NCBI GenBank assembly: GCA_947371955.1
Contig: CANBRQ010000002.1
Span: 1 to 64,000, forward strand
DNA from: Paracoccaceae bacterium
Lineage (GTDB): Bacteria > Pseudomonadota > Alphaproteobacteria > Rhodobacterales > Rhodobacteraceae
Direction of reading: 5' to 3'
Length of the DNA stretch: 64,000 nucleotides
In this document: one piece after another, positions 16,535 through 25,350 of the stretch
How the letters are laid out: every line of letters begins with the position of its first letter
How positions within the stretch are numbered: position 1 is the first letter of the stretch
The notes under the pieces: model-generated
Told to the model about the DNA's origin: nothing
The model's input: only the letters and a program-made list of their open reading frames with translations
The model's database searches: none
Position numbers and translations under genes: made by a program

Positions 16535-17232
16535 CGGAGAACCAGTCGCATCTGCTGGTGGTCGATGACGACGAACGCATTCGCGGCTTGTTGCAAAAGT
16601 TCCTGATCCGCAGCGGCTTTCTGGTGACAACGGCTCGCAACGCTGATCAGGCCCGCCGGCTGATGGCCGGACTGGAGTTTGACCTTCTGGTTCTGGACGT
16701 GATGATGCCGGGCGAGGATGGCATCAGCTTCACCCGCAACCTTCGCCAGCGTCTGGCCGTGCCGGTCCTGCTGCTGACCGCACGCGGCGAAGCCTCCAAC
16801 CGGATCGAGGGACTGGAGGCGGGGGCGGATGATTACCTTGTGAAGCCGTTCGAGCCAAAGGAACTGCTGCTGCGCATCAACGCCATCCTGCGCCGGGTGC
16901 CGCAGGTCAAACCGGCCGAGGCGGCGCCAAAGTTTCTGCAACTTGGCACGGTGCGCTATGATTTCGACCGCGGCGAGTTGTGGCGTGGCAACGAGTTGAT
17001 CCGCCTGACTGCGACCGAGGCGCAGCTGATGCGCATCTTCGCCGCAGCGCCGGGAGTGGCCGTGGCGCGCGAACGCCTTGCCGGCGACATGCCGCGCGAG
17101 GCGGGGCTTGGCCAGGAACGTGCCGTCGATGTGCAGATCACCCGCCTGCGTCGCAAGATCGAGGACGATCCGCGCCAGCCGCGATATCTGCAAACCGTGC
17201 GCGGCGAAGGCTATATGCTGCAGCCTGACTGA
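16531..17232 (+). CDS. petR: OmpR/PhoB-type response regulator, PetR-like
   Basis: This 233-residue regulator has a receiver domain (residues 1-120: acidic pair DDDE at 12-15, phospho-acceptor Asp in LVLDVMMPGEDG, LLTARG, VKPFEPKEL) and a C-terminal winged helix (about 135-232) ending in VDVQITRLRRKIEDD and YLQTVRGEGYML. It is coupled to the MarR-type gene by a 4-base overlap. No sensor kinase adjoins, so it is an orphan regulator here. In Rhodobacter the homologous PetR is linked to cytochrome bc1 expression; whether that holds here is inference. The following hairpin (17254-17278) probably ends the transcript. Confidence 0.82.
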   Translation: MTENQSHLLVVDDDERIRGLLQKFLIRSGFLVTTARNADQARRLMAGLEFDLLVLDVMMPGEDGISFTRNLRQRLAVPVLLLTARGEASNRIEGLEAGADDYLVKPFEPKELLLRINAILRRVPQVKPAEAAPKFLQLGTVRYDFDRGELWRGNELIRLTATEAQLMRIFAAAPGVAVARERLAGDMPREAGLGQERAVDVQITRLRRKIEDDPRQPRYLQTVRGEGYMLQPD

Positions 17233-17253
17233 GAGTGCATTTGTGCCCGGCCG

Positions 17254-17278
17254 CCGGAGGGGTCTCACACCCCTCCGG
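17254..17278 (+). terminator. Terminator hairpin after petR
   Basis: CCGGAGGGGT (17254-17263) and ACCCCTCCGG (17269-17278) form a 10-bp stem with a 5-base loop, 21 bases after the petR stop. It is followed by CCCCGTGGGATATTTGG. I recall this type of tail (GC hairpin then GGATATTT) as frequent downstream of Rhodobacterales genes. Confidence 0.7.
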
Positions 17279-17386
17279 ACCTCCCCGTGGGATATTTGGG
17301 CCGTGTGAATGGGGGGTGCGGGGGGTGGACTTGACAGGGTTGCCGCAGCATTGTCTGACGCGGAACCGCAAGCCCCCGAGGATGAC

Positions 17387-20300
17387 ATGCCCAGTTACCT
17401 GAACCTTGAAATGCGTCTGCGCCGGATGAACAAGCGGCTGGACGAATTGCAGCAATGGCTGGCGCGCGAGGTGGTTGTCCTGAACGGTTGGGCGCTGTCC
17501 GGAGCTTCTATTGACAAGGGGACGCGCTGGCAGGACGACGGCGTGCCGCTGGCTTTCGCGCACGGGGCGGTGACGGTGCCGGAGCACTGGCCGCTGGACG
17601 AGGTGCGGCTGCATCTGTGGCTGGGCGGCGAGGGTCTGGTCCGGTTGATCGGCGAGAAGGTGAACGCCTTCGGCCTGAACCCGCCGCATATGGACTTCCG
17701 GGTTACGGAACGATCGTTTCGGATCGAAGCTGACTGCGTGGCGCGGTTGGAACAGGGCGTTCCGAACCGGGATGCCGCCTTGGGGCGGACGGAATTGGTC
17801 TGGGTGGAAAAGGACCTTGCCGACCTGATCATGATGCTGCGGCAGGTGGTGGAGATGGTGCGGTTTCTGGGCGGGCATGAGGTTGAAGGCTGGCCGGTTC
17901 CGGAGTGGTTCCCGCGCCGACCGCATCCCGATCACAACGATCCACATGCCGTCTGTGCCCCGGTGATGGATCTGGCAGAGACGGCGTTCCATCTGCTGGA
18001 CTGGCCAACTGAAACCTCGGCCTATCTTAAGCGGATTTCCACCACCGCCGAGACCCTGTCGATCTGGAAGCTGCCCGCCTTCGACGGCCCGGCAGAGCCT
18101 TTGTCGGACAAGGCCCGCGCCTCGGTCGTGGCGGCCCGGGATCACTTGCGCGAGGGTCTGCGCGCGCTGCAGACACGCTTCCCGAAAGAGGGTGCCATGG
18201 CTCTGACTGGCCATGCGCATATCGACCTCGCGTGGCTGTGGCCGATGGTGGAGACGCGACGCAAGGGGGTGCGGACCTTCCACACCGTCATCCAATTGAT
18301 GGACCAGTATCCCGAGTTCCGCTTCAACCACTCCACAGCGCAACTTTATGACTTTGTGGGTCAGGATGACCCGGCCTTGCTGGAGGCGATCACGGCAAAG
18401 GTGGCGGTAGGCCAGTGGGAACCTTTGGGTGGAATGTGGGTGGAGCCGGATACCAGCATGCCCTGCGGCGAGTCGCTGATCAGGCAACTGCTGTACGGGA
18501 TCCGGTATTTCGACAAGCAGTTCGGTCGCGACAAACGGTCAACGGTCTGCTGGCTGCCGGATACCTTTGGCTTCTCGCCGGTGCTGCCGCAATTGTTGAA
18601 GGGCGCGGGGATGGGGGCTGTGTTCACCATCAAAAGCAACTGGTCCGAGCTTCACAAGCTGCCGCATGATCTGTTCCTGTGGCAGGGGCTGGATGGGTCG
18701 GAGGTGGTGATGCACACCTTCGAGAACCCGGCCAATGGCTACAATGCCGAGATCGGACCAAGGGCTGCATTGGGCACCTGGGCCAATGTGCAGGACAAGT
18801 CTGTTCTTGGGGAATCGCTGCTGTGCTATGGCCACGGCGATGGCGGCGGTGGTCCGACTGAGGATCACATCCTGCGCGCCCGCCAGTTGGAGGACTTCCC
18901 GCTGGTGCCAAAGCAGGCCCATGTCAACGTGACCGACTGGTTCCGCTCCATTCCCTTCCGCATTCAGGCGCCTTTGCCGAAATGGGTGGGCGAGATTTAT
19001 CTAGAATACCATCGCGGCACGCTGACGACCCAAGGACGCACCAAGTTCCTGCACCGCAAGGCCGAGCGCGCCTTGGTCGGGGCGGAAATCCTGGGCTCCA
19101 TGGTGGCGCTGAACGGTGGCGCGGTTCCCGCCTCGCTGGAGACGGATTGGCAGGTGCTGCTGCGCAACGAATTCCATGACATCTTGCCCGGTTCCTCCAT
19201 CCGCGAGGTTTATGAGGTGGCCGAGGCGGAGCTGTCGCAGGTGATCGCGGCGGGCAGGACCCGACAAGATACGGCATTTGAACTTCTCGCGAAAGCGATG
19301 GCCGGCACCGAAGCGGGCGTCGTGGTGGTGAACCCCGACCTCTCACCCCGCCCGCTGCGTATTGTTTCAAGCGAACCACTTCCCGGGGGGCAAGCGGTGG
19401 AAGGTGGCCATGTTCTGAGTGCGCCGGAAGCGGTTGCGGGGCTTTCGGTCACGGCGCGGGCCGGACTGGCCGAGCCCGGGCCGTTGACGGTTTCGCTGAA
19501 CGGGCTGGAGAATGCGTTCCTGAAGGCGACCTTGGCCGCCGATGGCACCCTGTCCAGCGTGATCGACAAGCGCTCCGGGCGGGAATGCCTTGCGGACCGG
19601 GGCAACCAGATCTGGGCCTATGTCGACAAGCCGCGCTTCTTTGACGCCTGGGATATCGAAGAGGATTACGCCGCCTCGGGTCAGGAACTGCTGGCCGAAC
19701 GCATTGAAGTGACCGAGACCGGCCCACACCGTGCTGCCCTGCGCATCACACGGCGGTTTGGCGCCAGCACCATCGTGCAGCATATCCGGCTTTGGTCGAA
19801 TTCGCCCCGGCTGGAATTCCATACGGAACTGGAGTGGCACGACCGCCGGGTGCTGCTGAAAACGCGCTTCCCGCTGGCGGTGAAGACCGACCAAGCGCTG
19901 TTCGAATGCGCCTGCGGCGTGATTTCTCGCTCCACCCACCGCAACACTGCGCGGGATGAGGCGCGGTTCGAGGTGGCGGCGCATCGCTTTGCCCTGCTAG
20001 CCGAACGCGGCTTTGGCGTGGCGCTGCTGAATGATGGCAAATATGGCCACCATGCCTTGGGCAATGAACTGGGAATCAGCCTGTTACGCTCGCCGGTCTT
20101 CCCCGATTTGCTGGCGGATGAGGGCTATCAGGCCTTCACCTATGCCCTGCTGCCCTTCGCAGGCGACTGGCTGGAGGGCGGCGTTCTGGCCGAGGCGCAG
20201 GATCTGAACCAGCCGCTGTTTGCCAAGGCGGCTTCCGTGACTGAAGGCGTCTGGCAGGCGGTTGGGGTGGACGGTGCTCTCGCCCTGTCCGCCTTGAAAC

Positions 20301-20488
20301 CGACCGAGTCGGGCGATGGGCTGGTTCTGCGGATCTATGAACCGGCCGGAGGGACTGTCCGGCCGCAGATTCGGCTTGCCGCAGGCTGGCAAGCTGATGG
20401 CGCGGTCAATCTTCTGGAAGAACCCTCTGATTCCACCGAGGCCATGGGACCCTTTGCGATTTCCAGCCTGAAGCTGACCCGGGCATGA
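17387..20488 (+). CDS. GH38 alpha-mannosidase
   Basis: This 1033-residue glycosyl hydrolase of family 38 cleaves alpha-linked mannose by a retaining, zinc-dependent mechanism. It is the large bacterial/cytosolic type without a signal peptide. Residues 275-280 (GHAHID) hold the zinc-binding His and Asp, and Asp392 in LPDTFGFSPVLPQLL is the expected nucleophile. The middle three-helix region has RNEFHDILPGSSI, and the long C-terminal beta-sandwich ends the protein. Start: the ATG of MPSYLNLEMRL has GAGGATG just upstream; an ATG at 17309 gives an unlikely Gly-rich leader. It stands alone with no transporter or other glycosidase beside it. Confidence 0.92.
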   Translation: MPSYLNLEMRLRRMNKRLDELQQWLAREVVVLNGWALSGASIDKGTRWQDDGVPLAFAHGAVTVPEHWPLDEVRLHLWLGGEGLVRLIGEKVNAFGLNPPHMDFRVTERSFRIEADCVARLEQGVPNRDAALGRTELVWVEKDLADLIMMLRQVVEMVRFLGGHEVEGWPVPEWFPRRPHPDHNDPHAVCAPVMDLAETAFHLLDWPTETSAYLKRISTTAETLSIWKLPAFDGPAEPLSDKARASVVAARDHLREGLRALQTRFPKEGAMALTGHAHIDLAWLWPMVETRRKGVRTFHTVIQLMDQYPEFRFNHSTAQLYDFVGQDDPALLEAITAKVAVGQWEPLGGMWVEPDTSMPCGESLIRQLLYGIRYFDKQFGRDKRSTVCWLPDTFGFSPVLPQLLKGAGMGAVFTIKSNWSELHKLPHDLFLWQGLDGSEVVMHTFENPANGYNAEIGPRAALGTWANVQDKSVLGESLLCYGHGDGGGGPTEDHILRARQLEDFPLVPKQAHVNVTDWFRSIPFRIQAPLPKWVGEIYLEYHRGTLTTQGRTKFLHRKAERALVGAEILGSMVALNGGAVPASLETDWQVLLRNEFHDILPGSSIREVYEVAEAELSQVIAAGRTRQDTAFELLAKAMAGTEAGVVVVNPDLSPRPLRIVSSEPLPGGQAVEGGHVLSAPEAVAGLSVTARAGLAEPGPLTVSLNGLENAFLKATLAADGTLSSVIDKRSGRECLADRGNQIWAYVDKPRFFDAWDIEEDYAASGQELLAERIEVTETGPHRAALRITRRFGASTIVQHIRLWSNSPRLEFHTELEWHDRRVLLKTRFPLAVKTDQALFECACGVISRSTHRNTARDEARFEVAAHRFALLAERGFGVALLNDGKYGHHALGNELGISLLRSPVFPDLLADEGYQAFTYALLPFAGDWLEGGVLAEAQDLNQPLFAKAASVTEGVWQAVGVDGALALSALKPTESGDGLVLRIYEPAGGTVRPQIRLAAGWQADGAVNLLEEPSDSTEAMGPFAISSLKLTRA

Positions 20489-20520
20489 CCGAAGCCTAAC
20501 CTTTTAACCAGTTTACCCCA

Positions 20521-20553
20521 CGCCCCGGCAGCCCTGACCGGCCGACCGGGGCG
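20521..20553 (+). terminator. Terminator-like hairpin after the alpha-mannosidase gene
   Basis: CGCCCCGG (20521-20528) pairs with CCGGGGCG (20546-20553). The 17-base interior may pair further (GCC with GGC). CGTTCTATTT follows, giving a partial U-tract. Confidence 0.6.
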
Positions 20554-20668
20554 CGTTCTATTTCGGGGAAACCAATTCTTAAGTGCAGAAGGATATCGGT
20601 GGAGAAGCCCGAACCGAACGGGCTCCCGATCGCATGCAACAATCGTGGATTTTGACCGAGAGATGCCC

Positions 20669-20956
20669 ATGGCGCATGACTGGAAGCTTTTCGAACCTCA
20701 GGACCGGCTCGGCATCGCGCCGTCCGAACCGCTGATGTCCTTTCTGAACGGGCACGGCGCAACGCCGGTGCGAATCTCGATGCGCCATCAGAAGCGGCCG
20801 GATTCCCGGGTGCTTCAAGTCCTTCTCACCGCGTCGCGTGCCTGGAAGGGCCGCGACTTGGGGTTTGATGTGTCCGACCTGCCGCCCCGACTGGTGCAGG
20901 ACTTCATCCGTCTGGGGCTTACCGCTGAAAACACTGGCTGGAGTGGATTGAAATGA
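20669..20956 (+). CDS. Small STAS-like protein opening the chemotaxis cluster
   Basis: This 95-residue protein has a fold pattern suggesting a short STAS domain: beta segment VRISMRHQK, helix SRVLQVLLTASRAWKG, strand LGFDVSDLP, helix PRLVQDFIRLGL. The serine phospho-site of classic anti-anti-sigma factors is not obvious. A comparable small gene (called orf10, from memory) precedes cheY1 in Rhodobacter cheOp1. The stop overlaps cheY by four bases, so it is part of the che operon. Start choices are GTG 20645 or ATG 20663/20669; 20669 has GAGAG at suitable distance. The function is unproven. Confidence 0.6.
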   Translation: MAHDWKLFEPQDRLGIAPSEPLMSFLNGHGATPVRISMRHQKRPDSRVLQVLLTASRAWKGRDLGFDVSDLPPRLVQDFIRLGLTAENTGWSGLK

Positions 20957-21327
20957 CGCTGAAAGTGCTTGCCATCGACGATTCCAAGACAATCCGCGAA
21001 CTTCTGCGCTCGGTCATGGAAGAGGCCGGGTTTGACTTCGAATCCGCCGTGGATGGCGTTGACGGGGTGGAACGCTATGCCGAAGTGCGGCCTGATGTGG
21101 TGATCACCGACATCAACATGCCGAACATGGACGGCTACGGCGTGATCGATGCGATCCGCAAGGGCGACATCGACAATCAGGTGCCGATCCTCGTGCTGAC
21201 CACCGAAAGCGGTGACAAGCTGAAGGCCCGCGCAAGGGATGCCGGGGCGACCGGCTGGATCGTCAAGCCGTTCGACGATGTCTCGCTGGTCTCTGTCATC
21301 CGCCGTGTGACGGGCATGGTGGCGTAA
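20953..21327 (+). CDS. cheY: CheY response regulator (first copy)
   Basis: This 124-residue single-domain receiver has the complete active site: acidic pair Asp9-Asp10 (AIDDSKTIR), phospho-acceptor Asp53 (ITDINMPNMDG), Thr83/84 (LTTESGDK) and Lys105 (IVKPFDD). CheA phosphorylates it, and phospho-CheY either acts on the flagellar motor switch or serves as a phosphate sink. It overlaps the STAS-like gene (ATGA), and cheA starts one base after its stop. It differs clearly from the second CheY in the cluster, so the two probably have different roles. Confidence 0.94.
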   Translation: MTLKVLAIDDSKTIRELLRSVMEEAGFDFESAVDGVDGVERYAEVRPDVVITDINMPNMDGYGVIDAIRKGDIDNQVPILVLTTESGDKLKARARDAGATGWIVKPFDDVSLVSVIRRVTGMVA

Positions 21328-21328
21328 G

Positions 21329-23554
21329 ATGAGCAATCCGATCCTCGACACGTTCTTCGAAGAGACGGAGGAGCTTCTCGAATCGCTCGCCGAGGGGCTG
21401 GAGTCCATGCAGGGCGCGGAGTTCGACAAGGAGACCGTCAATTCGGTCTTCCGCGCGGTCCATTCGATCAAGGGCGGGGCCGGGGCCTTCAAGATGACCG
21501 AACTGGTCAATTTCGCCCATAGTTTTGAAACCGTGATGGATGCCGTCCGGTCAGAGACCTTGGCCCTGACGCCGCAGATCATGCATACGCTGATGCGGTC
21601 GGCCGATTGTCTGGCTGATCTGGTCGATGCCGCGCGCAGTGGACGCACGATCTCGGAGGAGGTGACATCCGGCTTTTTGACCGCCCTGCAGGCCTGCCTA
21701 GGCGAAGGCGAGATCGAAGCTGTCGATGCCTGGGACAACTTCGAATTCAACGCCGTAACCCTTGATATTGAGCCAATCAGCGCCGACGCGTCCGCCGTCG
21801 CAACGGTGGAAACGCCCGTCCTTTCGGACACTGATCAGGTGCAGATCGGTTTCCAGATCGACTTCCGGCCGCATGCCGCCCTGTTCACCAATGGTCACGA
21901 GCCGGCCCTGCTGTTCGCGGCCCTTGGCGATCTGGGTCAGATGACATCGCGCATCGACATGACGAAGCTGGCCGATTGGTCCGATTTCAATCCGACTGAG
22001 CCGCGTCTGAGCTGGACCGTTGATCTGCGGACAGATGAGAGTGAAATCTCCGTGCAAGAGGTGTTCGAGTTCGTCCACGGCCTCTGCGATCTGACGATCA
22101 AACCGCTGATGGGGCCGCCGCCCTCGCCCAATGGAGAGGTTTCGACCGACAGCACAGGCGCGCCGAACAAGTCCGTCGCTGGCCCGCTGGCTATCGCCGC
22201 GATCGATATCTTTGGCCCGGAGGCCATCGCCATGCCAGCGACTCCTTTGACGGCGGCAGCGCCCGCGGTCGTTGTTGCCTCTCGGGCCAAGGCCGAACGG
22301 AACGATGACGGGTCCGATGCCAAGGCCCCAAAAGCTACGCTGCGCGTCGATCTTGACCGGGTCGATCGGCTGATCAACGCGGTAGGAGAGTTGATCATCA
22401 ATCAGGCGATGATTGCCCAGCGCCTACAGGACATGACCTCGACCCGGGATGACGATCTTGTCATGCACATCGAGGATTATCGCCTTCTGGCACGCGACAT
22501 CCAGGAAGGCGTGATGGCGATCCGCGCCCAACCGGTGAAGTCTCTATTCCAGCGTATGTCCCGCATTGTGCGCGAAGCTGCGGATGCCACGGGCAAACTG
22601 GCCGAACTGGTGACCTCCGGCGAAGGCACCGAAGTCGACAAGACGGTCGTCGAACGTCTGGCCGACCCCTTGACCCACATGATCCGCAACGCCGTGGACC
22701 ACGGGCTGGAAAGCCGCGAGGCGCGGGCCGCCGCTGGCAAGCCTCCGATGGGCACGATCCGCCTGTCAGCCTCGCACCGGTCGGGCAGCGTGATCATTAC
22801 GGTGAAGGACGACGGCGCCGGCCTGAACCGACCCAAGATTCTGGAGATCGCCAAACGCAAGGGCCTGATTGCCCCAGAAGCGGAACTGAGCGATGCAGAA
22901 GTAGACCAACTTCTGTTCATGGCCGGCTTTTCGACAGCCGCTACGATCTCCAATCTTTCGGGGCGCGGCGTCGGTTTGGACGTGGTGCGCAATGCCGTTC
23001 AGGCGCTGGGTGGCCGGATTTCGATTGCAACGACGCCGGGACAGGGCACTGAATTCACCATCATGCTGCCGCTGACGCTCGCCGTCATGGACGGAATGGT
23101 GGTGACGGTCGGCGGGCAAACATTGGTGGTGCCGATCACTTCGATCATCGAAACCATCCGCCCTTTGCCGTCCGATCTGCACCGCATCGGGACGGACGAG
23201 ACCTTGCTGTCGATCCGAGGCCGGATGATTCCAGTCGTCGATGTGGCACGCAGTCTGGGCTTTCCCTCACCGGGTACTTTGAACGCTCCTCTCTTGCTGC
23301 TGGTTGAATCAGAAAATCTCGGCGAATGCGCGCTGGTCGTCGATTCTGTTCAGGATCAGCGTCAGGTCGTCATCAAGAGCCTGGAAAGCAATTTCGGCTC
23401 AGTCCCCGGCGTTTCCGCCGCCACGGTGCTGGGCGATGGCCGGATCGCGCTGATCCTTGACCCTGATGCCATCGCGGGCGGCCGTGTCACCTCGAACTAT
23501 CCCATGACCAATATCCTCTCGAATGCGGGAAGGACCGCCTATGCAAATGCTTGA
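21329..23554 (+). CDS. cheA: CheA chemotaxis histidine kinase
   Basis: CheA autophosphorylates under receptor control and passes phosphate to CheY and CheB. The 741 residues contain a P1 HPt domain (1-105, His45 in AVHSIKGGAGAF), a CheY/CheB-binding-like segment (about 165-255), the P3 dimerisation helices from the LDRVDRLINAVGELIINQAM stretch (near 345), the P4 ATPase (N-box HMIRNAVDHGLES, G1 DDGAGLN, G2 GRGVGLDVVRN) and a C-terminal CheW-like P5 (about 590-725). All catalytic motifs are intact. The gene follows cheY by one base and overlaps cheW. Confidence 0.96.
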   Translation: MSNPILDTFFEETEELLESLAEGLESMQGAEFDKETVNSVFRAVHSIKGGAGAFKMTELVNFAHSFETVMDAVRSETLALTPQIMHTLMRSADCLADLVDAARSGRTISEEVTSGFLTALQACLGEGEIEAVDAWDNFEFNAVTLDIEPISADASAVATVETPVLSDTDQVQIGFQIDFRPHAALFTNGHEPALLFAALGDLGQMTSRIDMTKLADWSDFNPTEPRLSWTVDLRTDESEISVQEVFEFVHGLCDLTIKPLMGPPPSPNGEVSTDSTGAPNKSVAGPLAIAAIDIFGPEAIAMPATPLTAAAPAVVVASRAKAERNDDGSDAKAPKATLRVDLDRVDRLINAVGELIINQAMIAQRLQDMTSTRDDDLVMHIEDYRLLARDIQEGVMAIRAQPVKSLFQRMSRIVREAADATGKLAELVTSGEGTEVDKTVVERLADPLTHMIRNAVDHGLESREARAAAGKPPMGTIRLSASHRSGSVIITVKDDGAGLNRPKILEIAKRKGLIAPEAELSDAEVDQLLFMAGFSTAATISNLSGRGVGLDVVRNAVQALGGRISIATTPGQGTEFTIMLPLTLAVMDGMVVTVGGQTLVVPITSIIETIRPLPSDLHRIGTDETLLSIRGRMIPVVDVARSLGFPSPGTLNAPLLLLVESENLGECALVVDSVQDQRQVVIKSLESNFGSVPGVSAATVLGDGRIALILDPDAIAGGRVTSNYPMTNILSNAGRTAYANA

Positions 23555-24005
23555 AGATACAACAAAATCCGAAGTTGAATTCGTCACCTTCTCAGCTGGC
23601 GAGCAAAGTTTCAGCATCGAGATCACGCAGGTACGCGAGATCCGGCGGTGGAGCCCGGTGACCGCCCTGCCCCATGCCCCGCATGAGGTGCTGGGTGTCA
23701 TGAACCTGCGGGGTTCGGTGATCCCGATCTACGACCTCGCCGCGCGTTTCGGTCTGGGCCAGACGCCCGAGAACCCGCGCAACGTCATCGTCGTGGCCAT
23801 GCACGGCGGCCAGACCGTTGGTCTTCTGGTCGAGGCGGTTTCCGAGATCCTGTCTGTCTCTCGTGAGCAGATTCAGGAAACCCCCGACATCCGCTCGGAA
23901 ATGGCGCGGCAAAGCATTACCGGCGTGATCCCGATCGAAAACGGCATGACGCGGGTGATCGACCTCGGCGCAGTGCTGCACCCATCGAACAGGTCAGTGG
24001 CATGA
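23541..24005 (+). CDS. cheW: CheW receptor-kinase coupling protein
   Basis: This 154-residue adaptor links methyl-accepting receptors to the CheA P5 domain. It is a single CheW domain: VEFVTFSAGEQSFSIEITQV, IRRWSPVTALPHAP, VLGVMNLRGSVIPIYDLAARFG and LLVEAVSEILSV are all recognisable family segments. I start at the ATG at 23541, behind GGAAGGA. That places 14 bases inside cheA, a coupled arrangement. The stop overlaps cheR by four bases. Confidence 0.94.
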   Translation: MQMLEDTTKSEVEFVTFSAGEQSFSIEITQVREIRRWSPVTALPHAPHEVLGVMNLRGSVIPIYDLAARFGLGQTPENPRNVIVVAMHGGQTVGLLVEAVSEILSVSREQIQETPDIRSEMARQSITGVIPIENGMTRVIDLGAVLHPSNRSVA

Positions 24006-24955
24006 CAGCTGCGCTTTCCTCCGTTGGTCCGCCCGATCGTGAGACGAGCGCTGCGCGCGATCGCATCCCGTTCTCCGATGCCGATTTCCAGACCATTGCC
24101 GATCTGGCGATGCGCGATTTTGGGTTGCACCTGACCACTGCAAAGCGGGACCTTGTCTATTCCAGGCTGCTCAAACGGCTGCGCAACCTTGGGCTGGAGA
24201 CGTTTCGCGACTATTGCGCGCTTCTGACAGGTCCGCAGGGGGAAGCGGAACGCACCGCCATGCTGTCCGCCCTGACGACGAACGTCACGCATTTCTTCCG
24301 CGAGGACCACCACTTCAAATTGCTGCGCGAGGTCGCGTTGCCGCCCCTGATCAAGTCCGCGCGAGAAGGCGGACGCATCCGGACCTGGTCAGCTGGCTGT
24401 TCGGCCGGACAAGAGCCCTACTCACTGGCCTTCACCGTGCTGGGCCTGTGCCCCGAGGCGGGAAAACTGAACCTGCGCATCCTTGCCACCGACGTAGATT
24501 CCGAAATCCTCGCGAAGGCCGAGGCGGGGAATTACCCTGAGGAAGAGCGCAAAGCCATTCCCGAGGCGATGCGCCGCTTCATAGAACCCGCCCAAAACGG
24601 CTTCACCATTGGCGGCGCTGCGCGCGATCTCATCACCTTCGGAAAGCTCAATCTGATTGAGAACTGGCCGATCGCTGGCCCGTTCCAGGTCATCTTCTGT
24701 CGCAATGTGGCGATCTACTTCGACAAACCGACCCAATCCCGCCTTTGGGCCCGCTTTGGCGAGTTGTTGGCGCCGGAAGGTCATCTCTGCATCGGCCACT
24801 CCGAACGCGTCGCGGGCCCGGCCGAGCTGATGTTTCGCACCGTCGGAGTAACCGCCTATCAACGCCTTGCTGGCGCCAAGACAGCCTCTTCGCCGCCAAG
24901 CGCAGCGACGGCACTCTCAAACTTTCCCAACCGCCTGGAGGGACATGAAAAATGA
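24002..24955 (+). CDS. cheR: CheR chemoreceptor glutamate methyltransferase
   Basis: CheR uses SAM to methylate receptor glutamates during adaptation. The 317 residues have the N-terminal helical domain (FQTIADLAMRDFGLHL, SALTTNVTHFFRE) and the SAM-binding fold (IRTWSAGCSAGQEPYSLAF, ILATDVDSEILAKAEAG, VIFCRNVAIYFDKPTQ). A 30-residue basic, Ser-rich tail ends the protein. It has 4-base overlaps with both neighbours (cheW before, cheY after). The cluster MCP carries a possible CheR docking pentapeptide at its C-terminus. Confidence 0.95.
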   Translation: MTAALSSVGPPDRETSAARDRIPFSDADFQTIADLAMRDFGLHLTTAKRDLVYSRLLKRLRNLGLETFRDYCALLTGPQGEAERTAMLSALTTNVTHFFREDHHFKLLREVALPPLIKSAREGGRIRTWSAGCSAGQEPYSLAFTVLGLCPEAGKLNLRILATDVDSEILAKAEAGNYPEEERKAIPEAMRRFIEPAQNGFTIGGAARDLITFGKLNLIENWPIAGPFQVIFCRNVAIYFDKPTQSRLWARFGELLAPEGHLCIGHSERVAGPAELMFRTVGVTAYQRLAGAKTASSPPSAATALSNFPNRLEGHEK

Positions 24956-25338
24956 GCCTGCGTGACACAATTCGCATCATGGTTATTGATGATATGTCCG
25001 TAAGCCGGGCACTCATCACCCAGTCTCTCGAAGAATTGGGCGTCACGAAGTATCAGACCGAGAACGATGGCAAAGCGGCTCTGGGCAAGCTTGTTGCCGC
25101 TCCGGTCCACCTGGTCCTTTGCGACATGAATATGCCGGGAATGAACGGTTTGGAGTTGCTGCATGCCCTGCGCAACAACAAGACGACGGCGCGCATCGGG
25201 TTCATTCTGATCACAGGGCAGCCCACACCGGAACTGCTGCGCATCGGTCAAGAGCTGGGGCTGAACAACCTCATCCGCAAGCCCTTCACAACCGCCACGA
25301 TGAAAGCCTCGATCGAGCGCGTCGTTGGCCCGCTGTAA
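24952..25338 (+). CDS. cheY: CheY-type response regulator (second copy)
   Basis: This 128-residue receiver is divergent from the first CheY: acidic pair IDDMSVSRA, phospho-acceptor Asp58 (LCDMNMPGMNG), Thr in LITGQPTPE, Lys in IRKPFTTATMK. The active site is complete. Motor-switch binding versus phosphate-sink role cannot be assigned. Rhodobacter cheOp1 has the same order (cheR then cheY2, from memory). It is translationally coupled to cheR and followed by a small uncharacterised gene 12 bases on. Confidence 0.93.
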   Translation: MSLRDTIRIMVIDDMSVSRALITQSLEELGVTKYQTENDGKAALGKLVAAPVHLVLCDMNMPGMNGLELLHALRNNKTTARIGFILITGQPTPELLRIGQELGLNNLIRKPFTTATMKASIERVVGPL

Positions 25339-25350
25339 TTGGGGGCCTCA

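Noticed and set aside
20600-20640. A flagellar sigma-28 promoter for the che operon (CTTAAGTG ... ATATCGGT near 20577-20600)
   Set aside because: The -10-like sequence is in the wrong orientation and spacing relative to the -35-like sequence.
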